A stretch of 64,000 bases of DNA from Alicyclobacillus_A sp963788285 (GTDB lineage Bacteria > Bacillota > Bacilli > Alicyclobacillales > Alicyclobacillaceae), in contig CAWBGB010000014.1 of NCBI GenBank assembly GCA_963788285.1, forward strand, positions 62,001 to 126,000, read 5' to 3'. Below are positions 45,807-54,954 of the stretch, one piece after another; positions within the stretch are counted from its first letter, which is position 1, and each line of letters starts with the position of its first letter. The notes under the pieces were generated by a model that saw only the letters and a list, made by a program, of their open reading frames with translations, did not search any database and was not told the origin of the DNA. The position numbers and the translations under genes are program-made.

Positions 45807-46391
45807 ATGAGGAAAAAATACTTTGTCAAACCTCAAGACGTTGTGGAAAGTCATCCAAACGTTGTGGGAAGTCATCAAAGGTTGCAGGGATTTGACATTC
45901 CATTAAATGAAGATAGTGTCAAACGAATTGACCGTTTGGTAAACGAGTACGAAAAACACATTATGGCACCTCTTAATGACGAATATCTGCGTAAAACGAC
46001 ATGGGCTCACCCGACTCGCTGACCGAATCGCCCAACTTGGTGGAAGTTGAAAATTTATATCCTTGCCTTCTGGATGATTTGGAATTCGGTAAAATTCACG
46101 CCTCACTTTGACCCCTCACCGTTCATCCTGCTTAATTTGATCCTTTCTTGTACTGCCGTATTTCAGGCACCAATCATTATGGTGAGTCAAAACCGACAGG
46201 CGGCCCGTGACAAACACGGGGCATTCATCAGTTTTTCCATCAATTACAAAGCAGAAGCGGAGATTGACGATGTACAAGGTCATTTGCACCGCATAGATGG
46301 GAGATTGTTTGCGATAGAGTCCATGCTCTGCAACTTACTTCGCACAACGACAAGTCGTAATTTAGATGATGTGAGGTTGTGTGTTTCGTAA
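45807..46391 (+). pseudogene. DUF1003 membrane protein, frameshifted
   Basis: First frame: MRKKYFVKPQDVVESHPNVV ... RIDRLVNEYEKHIMAPLNDE. The frame changes near 46015 to RLADRIAQLGGS, a TGA where Trp is expected, then another change to ILAFWMIWNSVKFTPHFDPS, PFILLNLILSCTAVFQAPII, MVSQNRQAARDK. The W(N)xxxFTPHFDPxPFILLNLxLSxxAxFQAPIIMMSQNRQ string is the DUF1003 hallmark. Two lesions make it non-functional. It ends 130 bp before the methylase gene. Confidence 0.8.
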
Positions 46392-46524
46392 GCACCATCG
46401 CGTGGTTTTACGGTTGAGACAAGCGGACTTGCCCTTAAGGTGACTTGGGAACAATACTTCGGAGAGGAAACTTTGACATTTTTGTCGAACCAATGTTGAA
46501 GACCAGAGACTATGGAGTGACGAC

Positions 46525-47346
46525 ATGAAACCTTTCCTTAAATGGGCCGGCAACAAGTACCGCATCGTTGACAAAATCCGAGGGCTGTTACCGCCGGGCC
46601 GACGCCTGATTGAGCCATTTGCTGGCTCAGCAGCAGTGTTTCTCAATACCAATTACGCATATAACATTGTTAACGACTTGAATGTAGACTTGATCAACCT
46701 ATACTTGGTTCTGAAAGAACACGGTCCAGCATTTGTCGATGAATGCAAAAGCCTCTTCGTAGCCGAGAACAACTCGCCTGATGCTTATTACGCTTTGCGG
46801 CAAGAATTCAATGAAACCAGGGATCGTGTACGCAAATCAGCTTTATTTCTTTATCTGAATCGTCATGGGTACAACGGCCTGTGCAGATACAACAGTGAAG
46901 GTGGCTTTAATGTACCATTTGGGCGATACAAAAAACCGTACTTTCCCTTTGAAGAAATGATGTTCTTCTACCATAAGTCCCAGACAGCCGACTTCTTAGC
47001 AGAGGACTTCGAAACAGTGATGCGACGTGCTGTGCCTGGTGACGTCATTTACTGTGATCCGCCATATGTTCCCTTATCTGATACGGCGAACTTTACGAGT
47101 TACAGTGCCGGAGGGTTTGGACCGGAAGAACAACTGCGACTTGCACGTCTAGCCGAAGACCTATCGGCCAAAGGTATTCCTGTCCTCATTTCAAATCACC
47201 GAAACTCATTCACTCTTGAGGCCTATGCCGCTGCACATATTGAATCGTTCGAGGTACAACGATTCATCAGTTGCTATGGAAATAATAGGAATAAAGCCAC
47301 AGAGCTGTTAGCTTTATTCAATGGGGGGCACATGTGTGTCGGATGA
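46525..47346 (+). CDS. D12-class DNA adenine-N6 methyltransferase (Dam/DpnM-like)
   Basis: 273 residues. Motif X MKPFLKWAGNKYRIVDKIRG at the N-terminus, SAM-binding motif I LIEPFAGSAAVFLNTNY (residues 28-44), and the catalytic motif IV GDVIYCDPPYVPLSDTANF with Asp178-Pro-Pro-Tyr181. These define alpha-class adenine methylases, many of which modify GATC. GGAG lies 7 nt before the ATG. The stop overlaps the start of a PD-(D/E)XK nuclease gene, which makes a restriction-modification pair likely. The recognition sequence cannot be read from the DNA. Confidence 0.93.
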   Translation: MKPFLKWAGNKYRIVDKIRGLLPPGRRLIEPFAGSAAVFLNTNYAYNIVNDLNVDLINLYLVLKEHGPAFVDECKSLFVAENNSPDAYYALRQEFNETRDRVRKSALFLYLNRHGYNGLCRYNSEGGFNVPFGRYKKPYFPFEEMMFFYHKSQTADFLAEDFETVMRRAVPGDVIYCDPPYVPLSDTANFTSYSAGGFGPEEQLRLARLAEDLSAKGIPVLISNHRNSFTLEAYAAAHIESFEVQRFISCYGNNRNKATELLALFNGGHMCVG

Positions 47347-47836
47347 AATCAAGCAAGGAAGCTTGGCCAACATATCAGGCAATACACTAGAACAAATTGT
47401 TGTAAGCACATTACTACCTAAGGGATTCACTCTGGTTACCTTTGGGGAGTATGCAAAGGCCCCCTTATCCTTTGGAAAGGAACTTCTCATCCGCAACGCA
47501 CCATACCAAACCATCTACGGGCATCCCGGAAAAACGGAATTCCTCGTGCTGTCTGAAAAGTACGGTCTTGAGATGCGCATCGAATGTAAATGGCAACAAT
47601 CTCCCGGTAGTGTGGATGAGAAGTTCCCCTACTTATACTTGAATTGTGTTGAAGCAATGCCAGAACCGCAAATCATGATTATTGTCGATGGCGGCGGAGC
47701 GAAAGCCGGAGCCGTAGAGTGGTTGAAGTCAACAGCCAGTAGCGGTAAATACATGTCGTCAAAGAGAGAAAATAAAATAATCACAGTATTCACACTGAGT
47801 GAATTCGTGCAGTGGGCACATAAAACGTTGCGATGA
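47336..47836 (+). CDS. PD-(D/E)XK-superfamily nuclease, probable restriction endonuclease
   Basis: 166 residues from GTG 47336, which has GGGGGG at a 7-nt spacing; it overlaps the methylase stop by 11 bp. The core is GHPGKTEFLVLSEKYGLEMR followed by IECKWQQSPGSVDEKF: Glu68, then Glu83-x-Lys85 with Gln87, the PD-(D/E)XK active-site arrangement. A strand PQIMIIVDGGGAKAGAVEWL follows. It is short for a type II enzyme but intact. The partner methylase would protect host DNA. It could alternatively be a phage-type nuclease with another role; no phage genes are nearby. Confidence 0.75.
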   Translation: MSDEIKQGSLANISGNTLEQIVVSTLLPKGFTLVTFGEYAKAPLSFGKELLIRNAPYQTIYGHPGKTEFLVLSEKYGLEMRIECKWQQSPGSVDEKFPYLYLNCVEAMPEPQIMIIVDGGGAKAGAVEWLKSTASSGKYMSSKRENKIITVFTLSEFVQWAHKTLR

Positions 47837-48005
47837 TGAGGCATTCACATCCTTATGCTTCCGTCTACTGTTGATAAAGAACCATCAGAAGTGGGAGTGT
47901 GGTATCTCTGAATGAAATGCACATGAAGGATATGCCAGTGTTTTCCGGAAAAACGCGGCGCTACGATAGAGGCCACTGAAAAACTTGTGGTTTCACCCTA
48001 ATAGT

Positions 48006-48126
48006 TGAGCCTTTTGCAGAATTATCTCCAACACTCCATGATGCGCTATATATAGCGTATAACATTAATCAACAACGCTATATATGGGATGAATAACGTT
48101 GTAAATCGAATTCTGCAAAAGGCTCA
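48006..48126 (+). repeat. 121-bp MITE-like element, copy 3
   Basis: Same orientation as copy 2 and nearly identical. With GAGCC/GGCTC as ends the flanks carry a 4-bp direct repeat AGTT. Its right terminal repeat is adjacent to, and may double as, the left end of the IS1182 element. Confidence 0.85.
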
Positions 48127-48142
48127 GTTAGTAAAGAGCCTA

Positions 48143-48192
48143 ACAAAAGACGACCCATTCTCCAGTTTTAAAGAGTTTGGGTCGTCTTTTGT
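48143..48192. terminator. 15-bp perfect hairpin at the 3' end of IS1182
   Basis: ACAAAAGACGACCCA and TGGGTCGTCTTTTGT pair perfectly around a 20-nt loop. On the minus strand it follows the IS1182 transposase stop and would end its transcript; being symmetrical it also blocks read-in. Confidence 0.65.
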
Positions 48193-48412
48193 ATTGTCTA
48201 TGCAGGTACAACAGAGTGATTTCTTACTGGATCAGTTTCAATATTCGCTTTAAGTTGACGGTGAATATGGCCATGACACCTTGTAACTCCATGCCAACTA
48301 GACCCGAAGAGGACGCCACGTCATACCCGTGTCTGTGTTTCAATTCGCTGTTCTTTGCTTCAATTTTGTAGCGTTCTTTCGCTTTTGCCTTGAAATACTC
48401 TGTTTGCTGGAA

Positions 48413-49801
48413 GGTAGTGTCCCGTCAAGTGGTGGAAATTCTTCGAGTGCTTCTACTAAGTGACATGCGTCATTTGTGTAGAACTGAAGTCGGTGCCAGC
48501 AACGCCTGGTTGCCCGTCAGCTTAGCCATCGACTCCAAGCTGAAATAGCGGCGTGCAATGCTCCATTCATCGTGTTGCTCTTGGAGAATGGTTCCCACGA
48601 GCCGGATCACTGAGTCCCGGTTTGGGAAGATCCCAACCACGTCCATGCGTCGGCGGATTTCACGGTTTAGCCGTTCCAGTGGATTCGTTGAACAGATTTG
48701 CCGCCAGTGCTCCGTCGGGAATGCCATGTACGCCAATACGTCTTCTTCGGCCTTCTGTAGAACGTCCATCGCCTTCGGGAAATGGCTCTTCAATTGCTCC
48801 ACGACGCGGGCAAGCTGTTCTTTCGCTGCCTGCTGTGTTGGCTGTGTGAAGATCGTGCGAACAATCGAGGACACCATGGCTTGCGAGGACTTTGGCACCT
48901 GACTCAGTACATTGCGCATGACATGTACTCTGCAGCGCTGCCATGTAGCCCCGACCAGTGCCGTTTCAATCGCCGCCCGTAGTCCTTCATGAGCATCACT
49001 AATCGCCAGTTTGACGCCCCTTAGCCCTCTCGCCACCAGGCTTCGTAGAAAAGTCAACCAGAAGGAACCGTCCTCGCTGGTGCCAAGGTCAAAGCCCAGC
49101 ACCTCACGCTCGCCGGTGGCTTTCACGCCAATGGCAATGACGAACGCCATGCTCTGGACCCGGCCACCCTCACGAACCTTGGGAAAGGTGGCATCCAGCC
49201 AGACATACGGGAATTCCCCTTCCAACGGGCGATTCTTGAACGCTTGGACAACCTCATCGAGCTCCTTGCAGATTCGAGACACTTCACTCTTGCTGATTCC
49301 ACCGATACCCAACGACTCCACGAGTTCATCCACTTTGCGGGTGCTCACGCCATGCACATAGGCTTCCTGCACGACATTGAGCAACGCCTTCTCCGCTCTC
49401 CGCCGTGGCTCTAACAAACTGGGGAAATAGCTGCCTTTCCGGAGCTTGGGAATTTGCAATTCAATAGTTCCGACCCTCGTATCCCACTCTCTGCGACGGT
49501 ATCCGTTGCGGTAATTCTTGCGCTCCGTGCTACGTTCGAAGCGCTCAGCACCGATGAGCTGACTGACCTCGGCATCCATCACGGCTTCTGCAAGGATCTT
49601 CAGACCCTCCCGCAGAAAATCGATATCCCCATCCTCCAAACCAATCTTGCGAATCAACTCCAAAAGTGCGATCTTATCCATAGAAGCCATCGAGATTGCC
49701 TCCTCTACTAATGTGGTTGGCGTCACTTTAGTAGATTGCACTCGATGGCTTTTTCGTCAATATCCAGCCTCAGAATTTACACCACCTAATGAGACTCTAA
49801 C
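48413..49801 (-). mobile_element. IS256-family insertion sequence, intact, nested in IS1182
   Basis: 1389 bp flanked by direct repeats TGCTGGAA (48405-48412 and 49802-49809). Ends, read inward, are GGTAGTGTCCCGTCAAGTGG and GTTAGAGTCTCATTAGGTGG, imperfect inverted repeats that continue with GGTGxAAATTC. Confidence 0.9.
48470..49690 (-). CDS. IS256-family (Mutator-type) transposase
   Basis: 406 residues from ATG 49690 (GAGGAGG, 8-nt spacing). The DDE residues are visible in YVWLDATFPKVREGGRVQSM (first Asp), KLAISDAHEGLRAAIETALV (second Asp)  and STNPLERLNREIRRRMDVVG (Glu). CQRCRVH-type segment appears as TWQRCRVHVMRNVLSQVPKS. Complete and probably active. The upstream ATG at 49741 has no ribosome site. 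Confidence 0.93.
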   Translation of the reverse strand: MASMDKIALLELIRKIGLEDGDIDFLREGLKILAEAVMDAEVSQLIGAERFERSTERKNYRNGYRRREWDTRVGTIELQIPKLRKGSYFPSLLEPRRRAEKALLNVVQEAYVHGVSTRKVDELVESLGIGGISKSEVSRICKELDEVVQAFKNRPLEGEFPYVWLDATFPKVREGGRVQSMAFVIAIGVKATGEREVLGFDLGTSEDGSFWLTFLRSLVARGLRGVKLAISDAHEGLRAAIETALVGATWQRCRVHVMRNVLSQVPKSSQAMVSSIVRTIFTQPTQQAAKEQLARVVEQLKSHFPKAMDVLQKAEEDVLAYMAFPTEHWRQICSTNPLERLNREIRRRMDVVGIFPNRDSVIRLVGTILQEQHDEWSIARRYFSLESMAKLTGNQALLAPTSVLHK

Positions 49802-51239
49802 TGCTGGAACGCCGTCTGTTCTAGGTGTTCGCCCGATTTAATTTTCACCGAATAGGTTTTGCTTTTTACTCCCTCGGTATAGCAGCCCTCCTTGAGTGGA
49901 CATCTTTTGCATTTCTCTACATCAAAGTAGTAAGTAGTGACTTGGTTAATACCGACGCCTTTCTTCCCTTGTCGCGCTTTTCGAATTGCCATATGTCCGG
50001 CCTTGCACACATACATCCCTGCATCTTTATTGAACTGAAATTCATCCTCTTTCTTACGCGATCCTTGCGTAGTGAATCGATTTAATTTGGAGATTAACTC
50101 AATGCCATTGTCCTTGCTATATTTTATGTTTTCTTTTTCCGAGTAGGCCATATCGCCAATAACCGACTTGACTTGCACACCGGCTACCTTACTTTTTTCA
50201 ATCAGTGTCTGCAACTGCTTACCGTCAGTCTTTTCGCCCGTCGTGACAACAGCCGCCGTAATCAGTCGTTCCTCGGTCATGGCAATATGAGTCTTGTATC
50301 CAAAGAACGAAGAATCCGCGCTCTTGTGACCCACCTTTGCATCCCGGTCTTCCGAGATTCGTAGCTGCTCCACGTCATCCGCGACCGTTTCTTTCAACAG
50401 ATTAAGTGGTTTTTGTACATTAGGAATCTGGCAGATACTTCCTTCTAATTCAAGCACAGCGATGAGTTTCTGACAGTAATCGATCTCGTCCTCCAGTACA
50501 TTGGTCGTGTTTTTCGTTGGGAACTTGGATTTCAGGGATTCATCGATCTTGTAGACTGCTTTTCTCAACTTTCGGGAACGATCAAGCAGGATTTCTCTGG
50601 GGGATTTCTGGTTATAGCGGGCTTTCGTATGGGTCGCATCGACGATAATCGTATTACTCTTGATAATTTCCTTTTGAATCGCTATTTCAATTGTTTTATT
50701 GATCAACATATCGAGAAGATTGAGGTCCTTTAGCCGTAGCTTTCGAAACTTGGTTAAGGAGCTCGGTTCAATCACCGGATCTTCTGGCGCCATGTGAAGA
50801 AAGTATTTGAATGACATATCGTATTTGGATCGCTCCACGACGTCGACGTCCGATAAATCAAAGAGCGCTTTTAAAAGCAAATACTTGAACATCCGAATCG
50901 GATCAATGGCGTTTCGTCCGTTATCCAAACAGTAGTTCTCTTTCAGCTCATCATAAACAAATGAGAAGTCAACCAGTTCATTAATCCGACGTAAAATATT
51001 ATCCTTGGGAATAATTAAGTCATAAAGTTCGATGTGTGGACTTAACATCAGTGATTGTTGTTGTCGAATCAGTGGACTCACCTGCTTCTCAATGATGCCT
51101 GAATTATATGAGCGTTTTGCAGATTTCTAATCCCTTGTAGGACAAGGGATAACAGAGCATAAAAAAGGACTTCACCCCAAATTCGAGAAGATTTCAAGCG
51201 ACGAAACAAGAAACTCTCAAGGAGGAAATCCACTTGTAT

Positions 51240-51650
51240 CAATGGCCTTGCCTGGATGCGACACAGCAAATAATGCTTAATCCAACACTGTCGGAAAGGC
51301 AACGGTCAATTCAACTACACAGTCCCCATCAGAAACGGAGCATGCGGGTTCATCGAACATATCAAGGACGGCGTGACGAAGATACTCTCCATCGCAAATG
51401 AACTGTAGACCGAAATCTCTTCAGGGACAGCAAAATCAAAGAAACTGGCCCAAAACTGGAGGATACATGGCATTCATTCGAGGACGGTGTCAAGCAGATG
51501 TATCCGGACTCATACGGAATGGTAGAACAATATCTGGATCCAACAGTTGCGGCGTGTAAGGCTACTCCGCTTGACAGACAAGCATTATCAAAATTGAATG
51601 ACCAATTGATTCAGACGCTGAATGATCTCCAGAAAAAGATAATAGGGTAA
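51240..51650 (+). pseudogene. EfeO/imelysin-like periplasmic protein remnant (tentative)
   Basis: Segments in different frames: NGQFNYTVPIRNGACGFIEH IKDGVTKILSIANEL, then TEISSGTAKSKKLAQNW, then DGVKQMYPDSYGMVEQYLDP TVAACKATPLDRQALSKLND QLIQTLNDLQKKIIG and stop. The helical tail with repeated L-x-x-L-N-x-x-L resembles imelysin/EfeO-type iron-uptake proteins or the N-terminal domain of FTR1-type permeases. At least one stop and one frameshift. A terminator follows. Confidence 0.4.
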
Positions 51651-51655
51651 AACAT

Positions 51656-51692
51656 AAACTCGGTGGACTCTGGAGTTCACCGGGTTTATTTA
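51656..51692 (+). terminator. rho-independent terminator
   Basis: AAACTCGGTGGACTC pairs with GAGTTCACCGGGTTT (two mismatches), followed by ATTTATG; it lies just behind the EfeO-like remnant. Confidence 0.6.
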
Positions 51693-51788
51693 TGTACGCA
51701 ATGACTTGGTACCTGTTCTTGTTCTGGCATTATCGTTTTCAGTGAAGTAGCTAAGTACGTGTGTGTTTCGGCCGTAATGCCTAGTGTA

Positions 51789-53090
51789 TCATTGTCTCGT
51801 AATCCGCCAGACAACACCGGTATTTGGAATGAAACCTTCCCCCTTGCGGGTTATGCCCATATCAAGAACAAACAGATCACCAGAAGGGCCGAACACAACA
51901 TCAATGGGCCGTTCAAATCCGCCGCCACCCGTATGTGTAGCAGCATAGCCAGATCGATTGATGGCAAAGTTCTTCCGTCTTCCAGTCTTCAAATCAATTC
52001 GGGAAACCCGATGGCCGACTTGCGGAAGCGGTTTTCCTCCCGTTGTACCCGGAGCGCCACTCCCAAACTCCGCAACAAAGACATCCCCTATGGAACCAAA
52101 GTCAGGATTGTAATTGAAGTCAAACCCCATCGCTGCTGAATGTGGTTGAAAGACAGCTACGGGTAAGGATGGTCGCATGGGATGTTGAGCAAGCAAGAAC
52201 GTTGGCTGAGGCATACCTTCTGGTTTGAATTGAGGTAGTGTAACTGGATATCCTCCAGTATAATCTGGCCATCCATACCAAACGCCAGGCCGAATTCGTT
52301 GGAACTCATCCGGGGAATTTGCGATATGTCTGCTCCCTCTCTCGTCCATTCCGTGGTTGGTCGCAAACAGTCGATTGTGGCGATCAAATTTGATTCGGAA
52401 TGGATTGCGCAGTCCCCATGCAACCAATTCTAGCTGTGAACCGTCAGGATTGGCTCGTAGTATGCTGCCGCTGGCTGCAGTAATGCCTTTGACTTTTTCT
52501 CCCCAGTTTGTTGGTACGCCAAAAGGAGAATACGCCCCCGTGTACGCTTTGTCTCCTGAGAACTGTGTGAGAGAGTTGTCTGATACAAAATTCTGGCCCG
52601 CCAAACGGATACGTGCTCCAGGGTAGTCGTGAAAAAATGGGTACTTTTTTACCCAATCATTATCTTCACCCACTATTCCTGAATTTGTGGCCGTACCCTG
52701 CCCAAAATACATTTTACCGTCAGGCCCAAAGATAACTCGATTGTTGTGATGGTCTCCCCAACTTGGTAGCCCCGCCAAAATATCTTCCTTTTGACCACCA
52801 GGCTTGATTATCGTAATCAATCCTCGATGGGACACGTAGATGTTACCTTTATAATGGTTGACTCCTGTCAAAGGCGGTGAAAAACCATCGGAAACCACAA
52901 CAAAGCCCCTCTGTGTGTGTTTCAGGACTTTTCCATTCCCATCGGTAACTCCCGCATCCGCTACCAGCATTTCGCCTGTTTCAGTGAATACCAAATTGAT
53001 GGGAGCGTTCAAACCCTCGGCCAAAACATCGACTTTATACCCTGAAGGCACGACAATATCATTCGGATTTAGATTTCTCGTGCCATTCAT
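51789..53090 (-). CDS. glucose/sorbosone dehydrogenase-like six-bladed beta-propeller
   Basis: 433 residues. Repeated propeller strands such as GEMLVADAGVTDGNGKVLKH, KGNIYVSHRGLITIIKPGG, VIFGPDGKMYFGQGTATNSG, GLRNPFRIKFDRHNRLFATN and DVVFGPSGDLFVLDMG, the pattern of PQQ-dependent sugar dehydrogenases and L-sorbosone dehydrogenases (GSDH family). The GLRNPF motif is a family hallmark. There is no signal peptide, so a cytoplasmic place or leaderless export is open. Substrate and cofactor are not known. GGAGGTGG stands 8 nt before the ATG at 53090; the GTG at 53102 overlaps that site. It is not in an operon. Confidence 0.85.
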   Translation of the reverse strand: MNGTRNLNPNDIVVPSGYKVDVLAEGLNAPINLVFTETGEMLVADAGVTDGNGKVLKHTQRGFVVVSDGFSPPLTGVNHYKGNIYVSHRGLITIIKPGGQKEDILAGLPSWGDHHNNRVIFGPDGKMYFGQGTATNSGIVGEDNDWVKKYPFFHDYPGARIRLAGQNFVSDNSLTQFSGDKAYTGAYSPFGVPTNWGEKVKGITAASGSILRANPDGSQLELVAWGLRNPFRIKFDRHNRLFATNHGMDERGSRHIANSPDEFQRIRPGVWYGWPDYTGGYPVTLPQFKPEGMPQPTFLLAQHPMRPSLPVAVFQPHSAAMGFDFNYNPDFGSIGDVFVAEFGSGAPGTTGGKPLPQVGHRVSRIDLKTGRRKNFAINRSGYAATHTGGGGFERPIDVVFGPSGDLFVLDMGITRKGEGFIPNTGVVWRITRQ

Positions 53091-53521
53091 AGGACGTTCC
53101 ACCTCCCCATGGTGAGTTTATGACAGCATATGCTGGGCGTCTTTGTCCTAAATCCAGAGTCAAAGTGTGCCTGATGTTATTACTGGTATTGTCGCACCGA
53201 ATTCAGTGTACGACTGCCTCTGCGTACACTCTTGGTTCATGAAATTTGTAGCAAAGTCGGGAATACCTTACTTTCGAGTACTGTTGAAGTTCAAAGCCCC
53301 GGATGCCACAAAACGAAGGACAAGATCCGAGCGTTGTGATTCAGTGAGTGGAAGAGGGACTACGTGGGGTGGCCGACGTGGTAATAAGCCCCATGGTGTT
53401 TCAGCCTCCTTACCATCAGCACAAAATCCCCCCTTTCCCATATTCCAAAATAAGTAAATCCTCACGCGAAAAGATAACATATTTCCATTAAATTAGAAAT
53501 TAACGTTTGGAGGCGGCATTC
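53091..53521. other. intergenic, nothing recognised
   Basis: Divergent promoters of the propeller gene and the LysR remnant should lie here. A plus-strand frame at 53167-53457 has no ribosome site and no family resemblance. Confidence 0.35.
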
Positions 53522-54385
53522 GTGGACCTACGTGATTTGATGATATTCTCCACTGTTACGAAAGAAGACAGCATTACAAAGGCGGCGCAAAAATTGGACT
53601 TTGCTCAGTCAAATGTGACATCAAGGATTCAGCAGTTGGATACTGAACTGGGCGCTTCCCTATTTTACCGACATATCCGTGTTATCAGTCTGACTTCGGC
53701 AGGAGAAACCCTCTTCCAATACCCAAATAAGGTGTTGCATCTCTGTACTGAAGCCGAAAAGTCGTTCGGGACCACACTACGCCCCGTGGCCCTCTTCGTA
53801 GTGGATCGATGGAAATGACCGGTGCGGTACGGTTAACAGGAGTATTGGCTGCATATGATCGGCAGTATCCTGAAGTGGACCTGTCTCTCAAAACTGGAAC
53901 GACGGATGAATAGATCCATGCGGTACTCGAGCGTGATTTCAATGGAGCATTCATTGCATGAAAAATTCATCATCCAGAAATCACACAAGAAGCGGTTGTG
54001 ACGGAAGAATTGGTTGTCATTTTCAACTCGAAAGAGGATCCGATGGACATGTTCCAAAACTTACGGCGACGAATACTGTTTGTCTTTCGAACTGACTGTT
54101 CATATCAGGCCAAACTGGAAGGCATCGTTCCAGCCAAGGTGATTGAGCTTGGTACGTTGGACGGAATTCTCGACCGTGTTGGAGCAGGGCTTTGGGCATC
54201 TCCTTGGTTCCGAAATCGGTTGTCATGCAGAAGCAAAATTCGGCCACTCTGTTTCTTCACGAGATTCCGAAGTAGTTCGGAAAAGTGCCTACTGTATTTA
54301 TTCGACGCCAAGACGCTTTGGTCACCTCGGCATTCAGGGACATACGGATTGTCAAGAAATCTTGCAACCCATGATAGCACAAAGT
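53522..54385 (+). pseudogene. LysR-family transcription regulator, frameshifted
   Basis: From GTG 53522 (GGAGGCGG, 5-nt spacing) it reads MDLRDLMIFSTVTKEDSITK AAQKLDFAQSNVTSRIQQLD TELGASLFYRHIRVISLTSA, the winged helix-turn-helix. A frameshift follows near 53785; the effector domain continues MTGAVRLTGVLAAYDRQYPE VDLSLKTGTTDE, stop, AVLERDFNGAFIA, stop, HHPEITQEAVVTEELVVIFN and RTDCSYQAKLE. Two nonsense codons and one or more frameshifts. It resembles YofA/CynR-type regulators, which usually control a neighbouring divergent gene. Confidence 0.85.
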
Positions 54386-54428
54386 ATACCGTTTATACCA
54401 AGACTATGAGTCTTACATTTTTTTAGGC

Positions 54429-54695
54429 CTACTTAGTCTTTTTCCAGATATTCAATCTATCTCGTGGACTTTGGGGATTCATCTTCTGCTTCACAAGCCA
54501 TTTGGCCGCTTCGGTTTGTTCTGCCGATGTGAGGGGGACATCGAATTCGGCCGCCAATACCGAAATGAGATGTTTCGCACGTTCAAGGTTTACCAAGTCC
54601 GATTGCGTGTATTCAAGAAGAATTCGATTCGCCTTCCGCCAATGCAGCGGGTTTACCATCTTTCGCCGGAATGTCTTGAGCGCTGTTGAGTCCAT
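54429..54695 (-). CDS. hypothetical protein
   Basis: 88 residues: MDSTALKTFRRKMVNPLHWR KANRILLEYTQSDLVNLERA KHLISVLAAEFDVPLTSAEQ TEAAKWLVKQKMNPQSPRDR. Basic, mainly helical, soluble. AAGGGAG lies 6 nt before the ATG, and codon use looks normal, so I accept it as real. No family recognised. Confidence 0.6.
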   Translation of the reverse strand: MDSTALKTFRRKMVNPLHWRKANRILLEYTQSDLVNLERAKHLISVLAAEFDVPLTSAEQTEAAKWLVKQKMNPQSPRDRLNIWKKTK

Positions 54696-54954
54696 GGTCG
54701 GCTCCCTTCACCTTTCACAAAAGCGAATCATTACCATACATTTGACACTTGTGCAATCAGGTTATGCGTATGGTCTGACCTGGGTTGTCGGCGTATGCCA
54801 TTTCTGACGACAACTCAGCCCCTCTCCAGAAACATGCGTTCGAACAAGTACCCGGAGTGTTCCCGTCCCGGCATCGGTGGGTTGTGCTGCACGGAAACGG
54901 GTGTCGACTCGATGTGAGCCCAAGAATGTGTGCAATGTCCTGCATAAACTATCC

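Larger units (their letters stand above)
48224..51081 (-). pseudogene. IS1182-family transposase split by IS256
   Basis: The N-terminal 420 residues are at 51081-49810: HIELYDLIIPKDNILRRINE, NAIDPIRMFKYLLLKALFDL, TIIVDATHTKARYNQKSPRE (first Asp), VKSVIGDMAYSEKENIKYSK (second Asp), CKAGHMAIRKARQGKKG and HLEQTAFQQ. The remaining piece is at 48412-48224: TEYFKAKAKERYKIEAKNSE then LKHRHGYDVASSSGLVGMEL (conserved Glu region) and ends LKRILKLIQ. The duplicated TGCTGGAA codes for the shared FQQ. Without IS256 the frame would be a full IS1182 transposase of about 485 residues. Confidence 0.92.

Noticed and set aside
48006..51131. Claiming that IS1182 is the proven source of the MITE ends
   Set aside because: The similarity is high but the orientation is inverted relative to a simple internal-deletion derivative, so I report it only as a relation to test.
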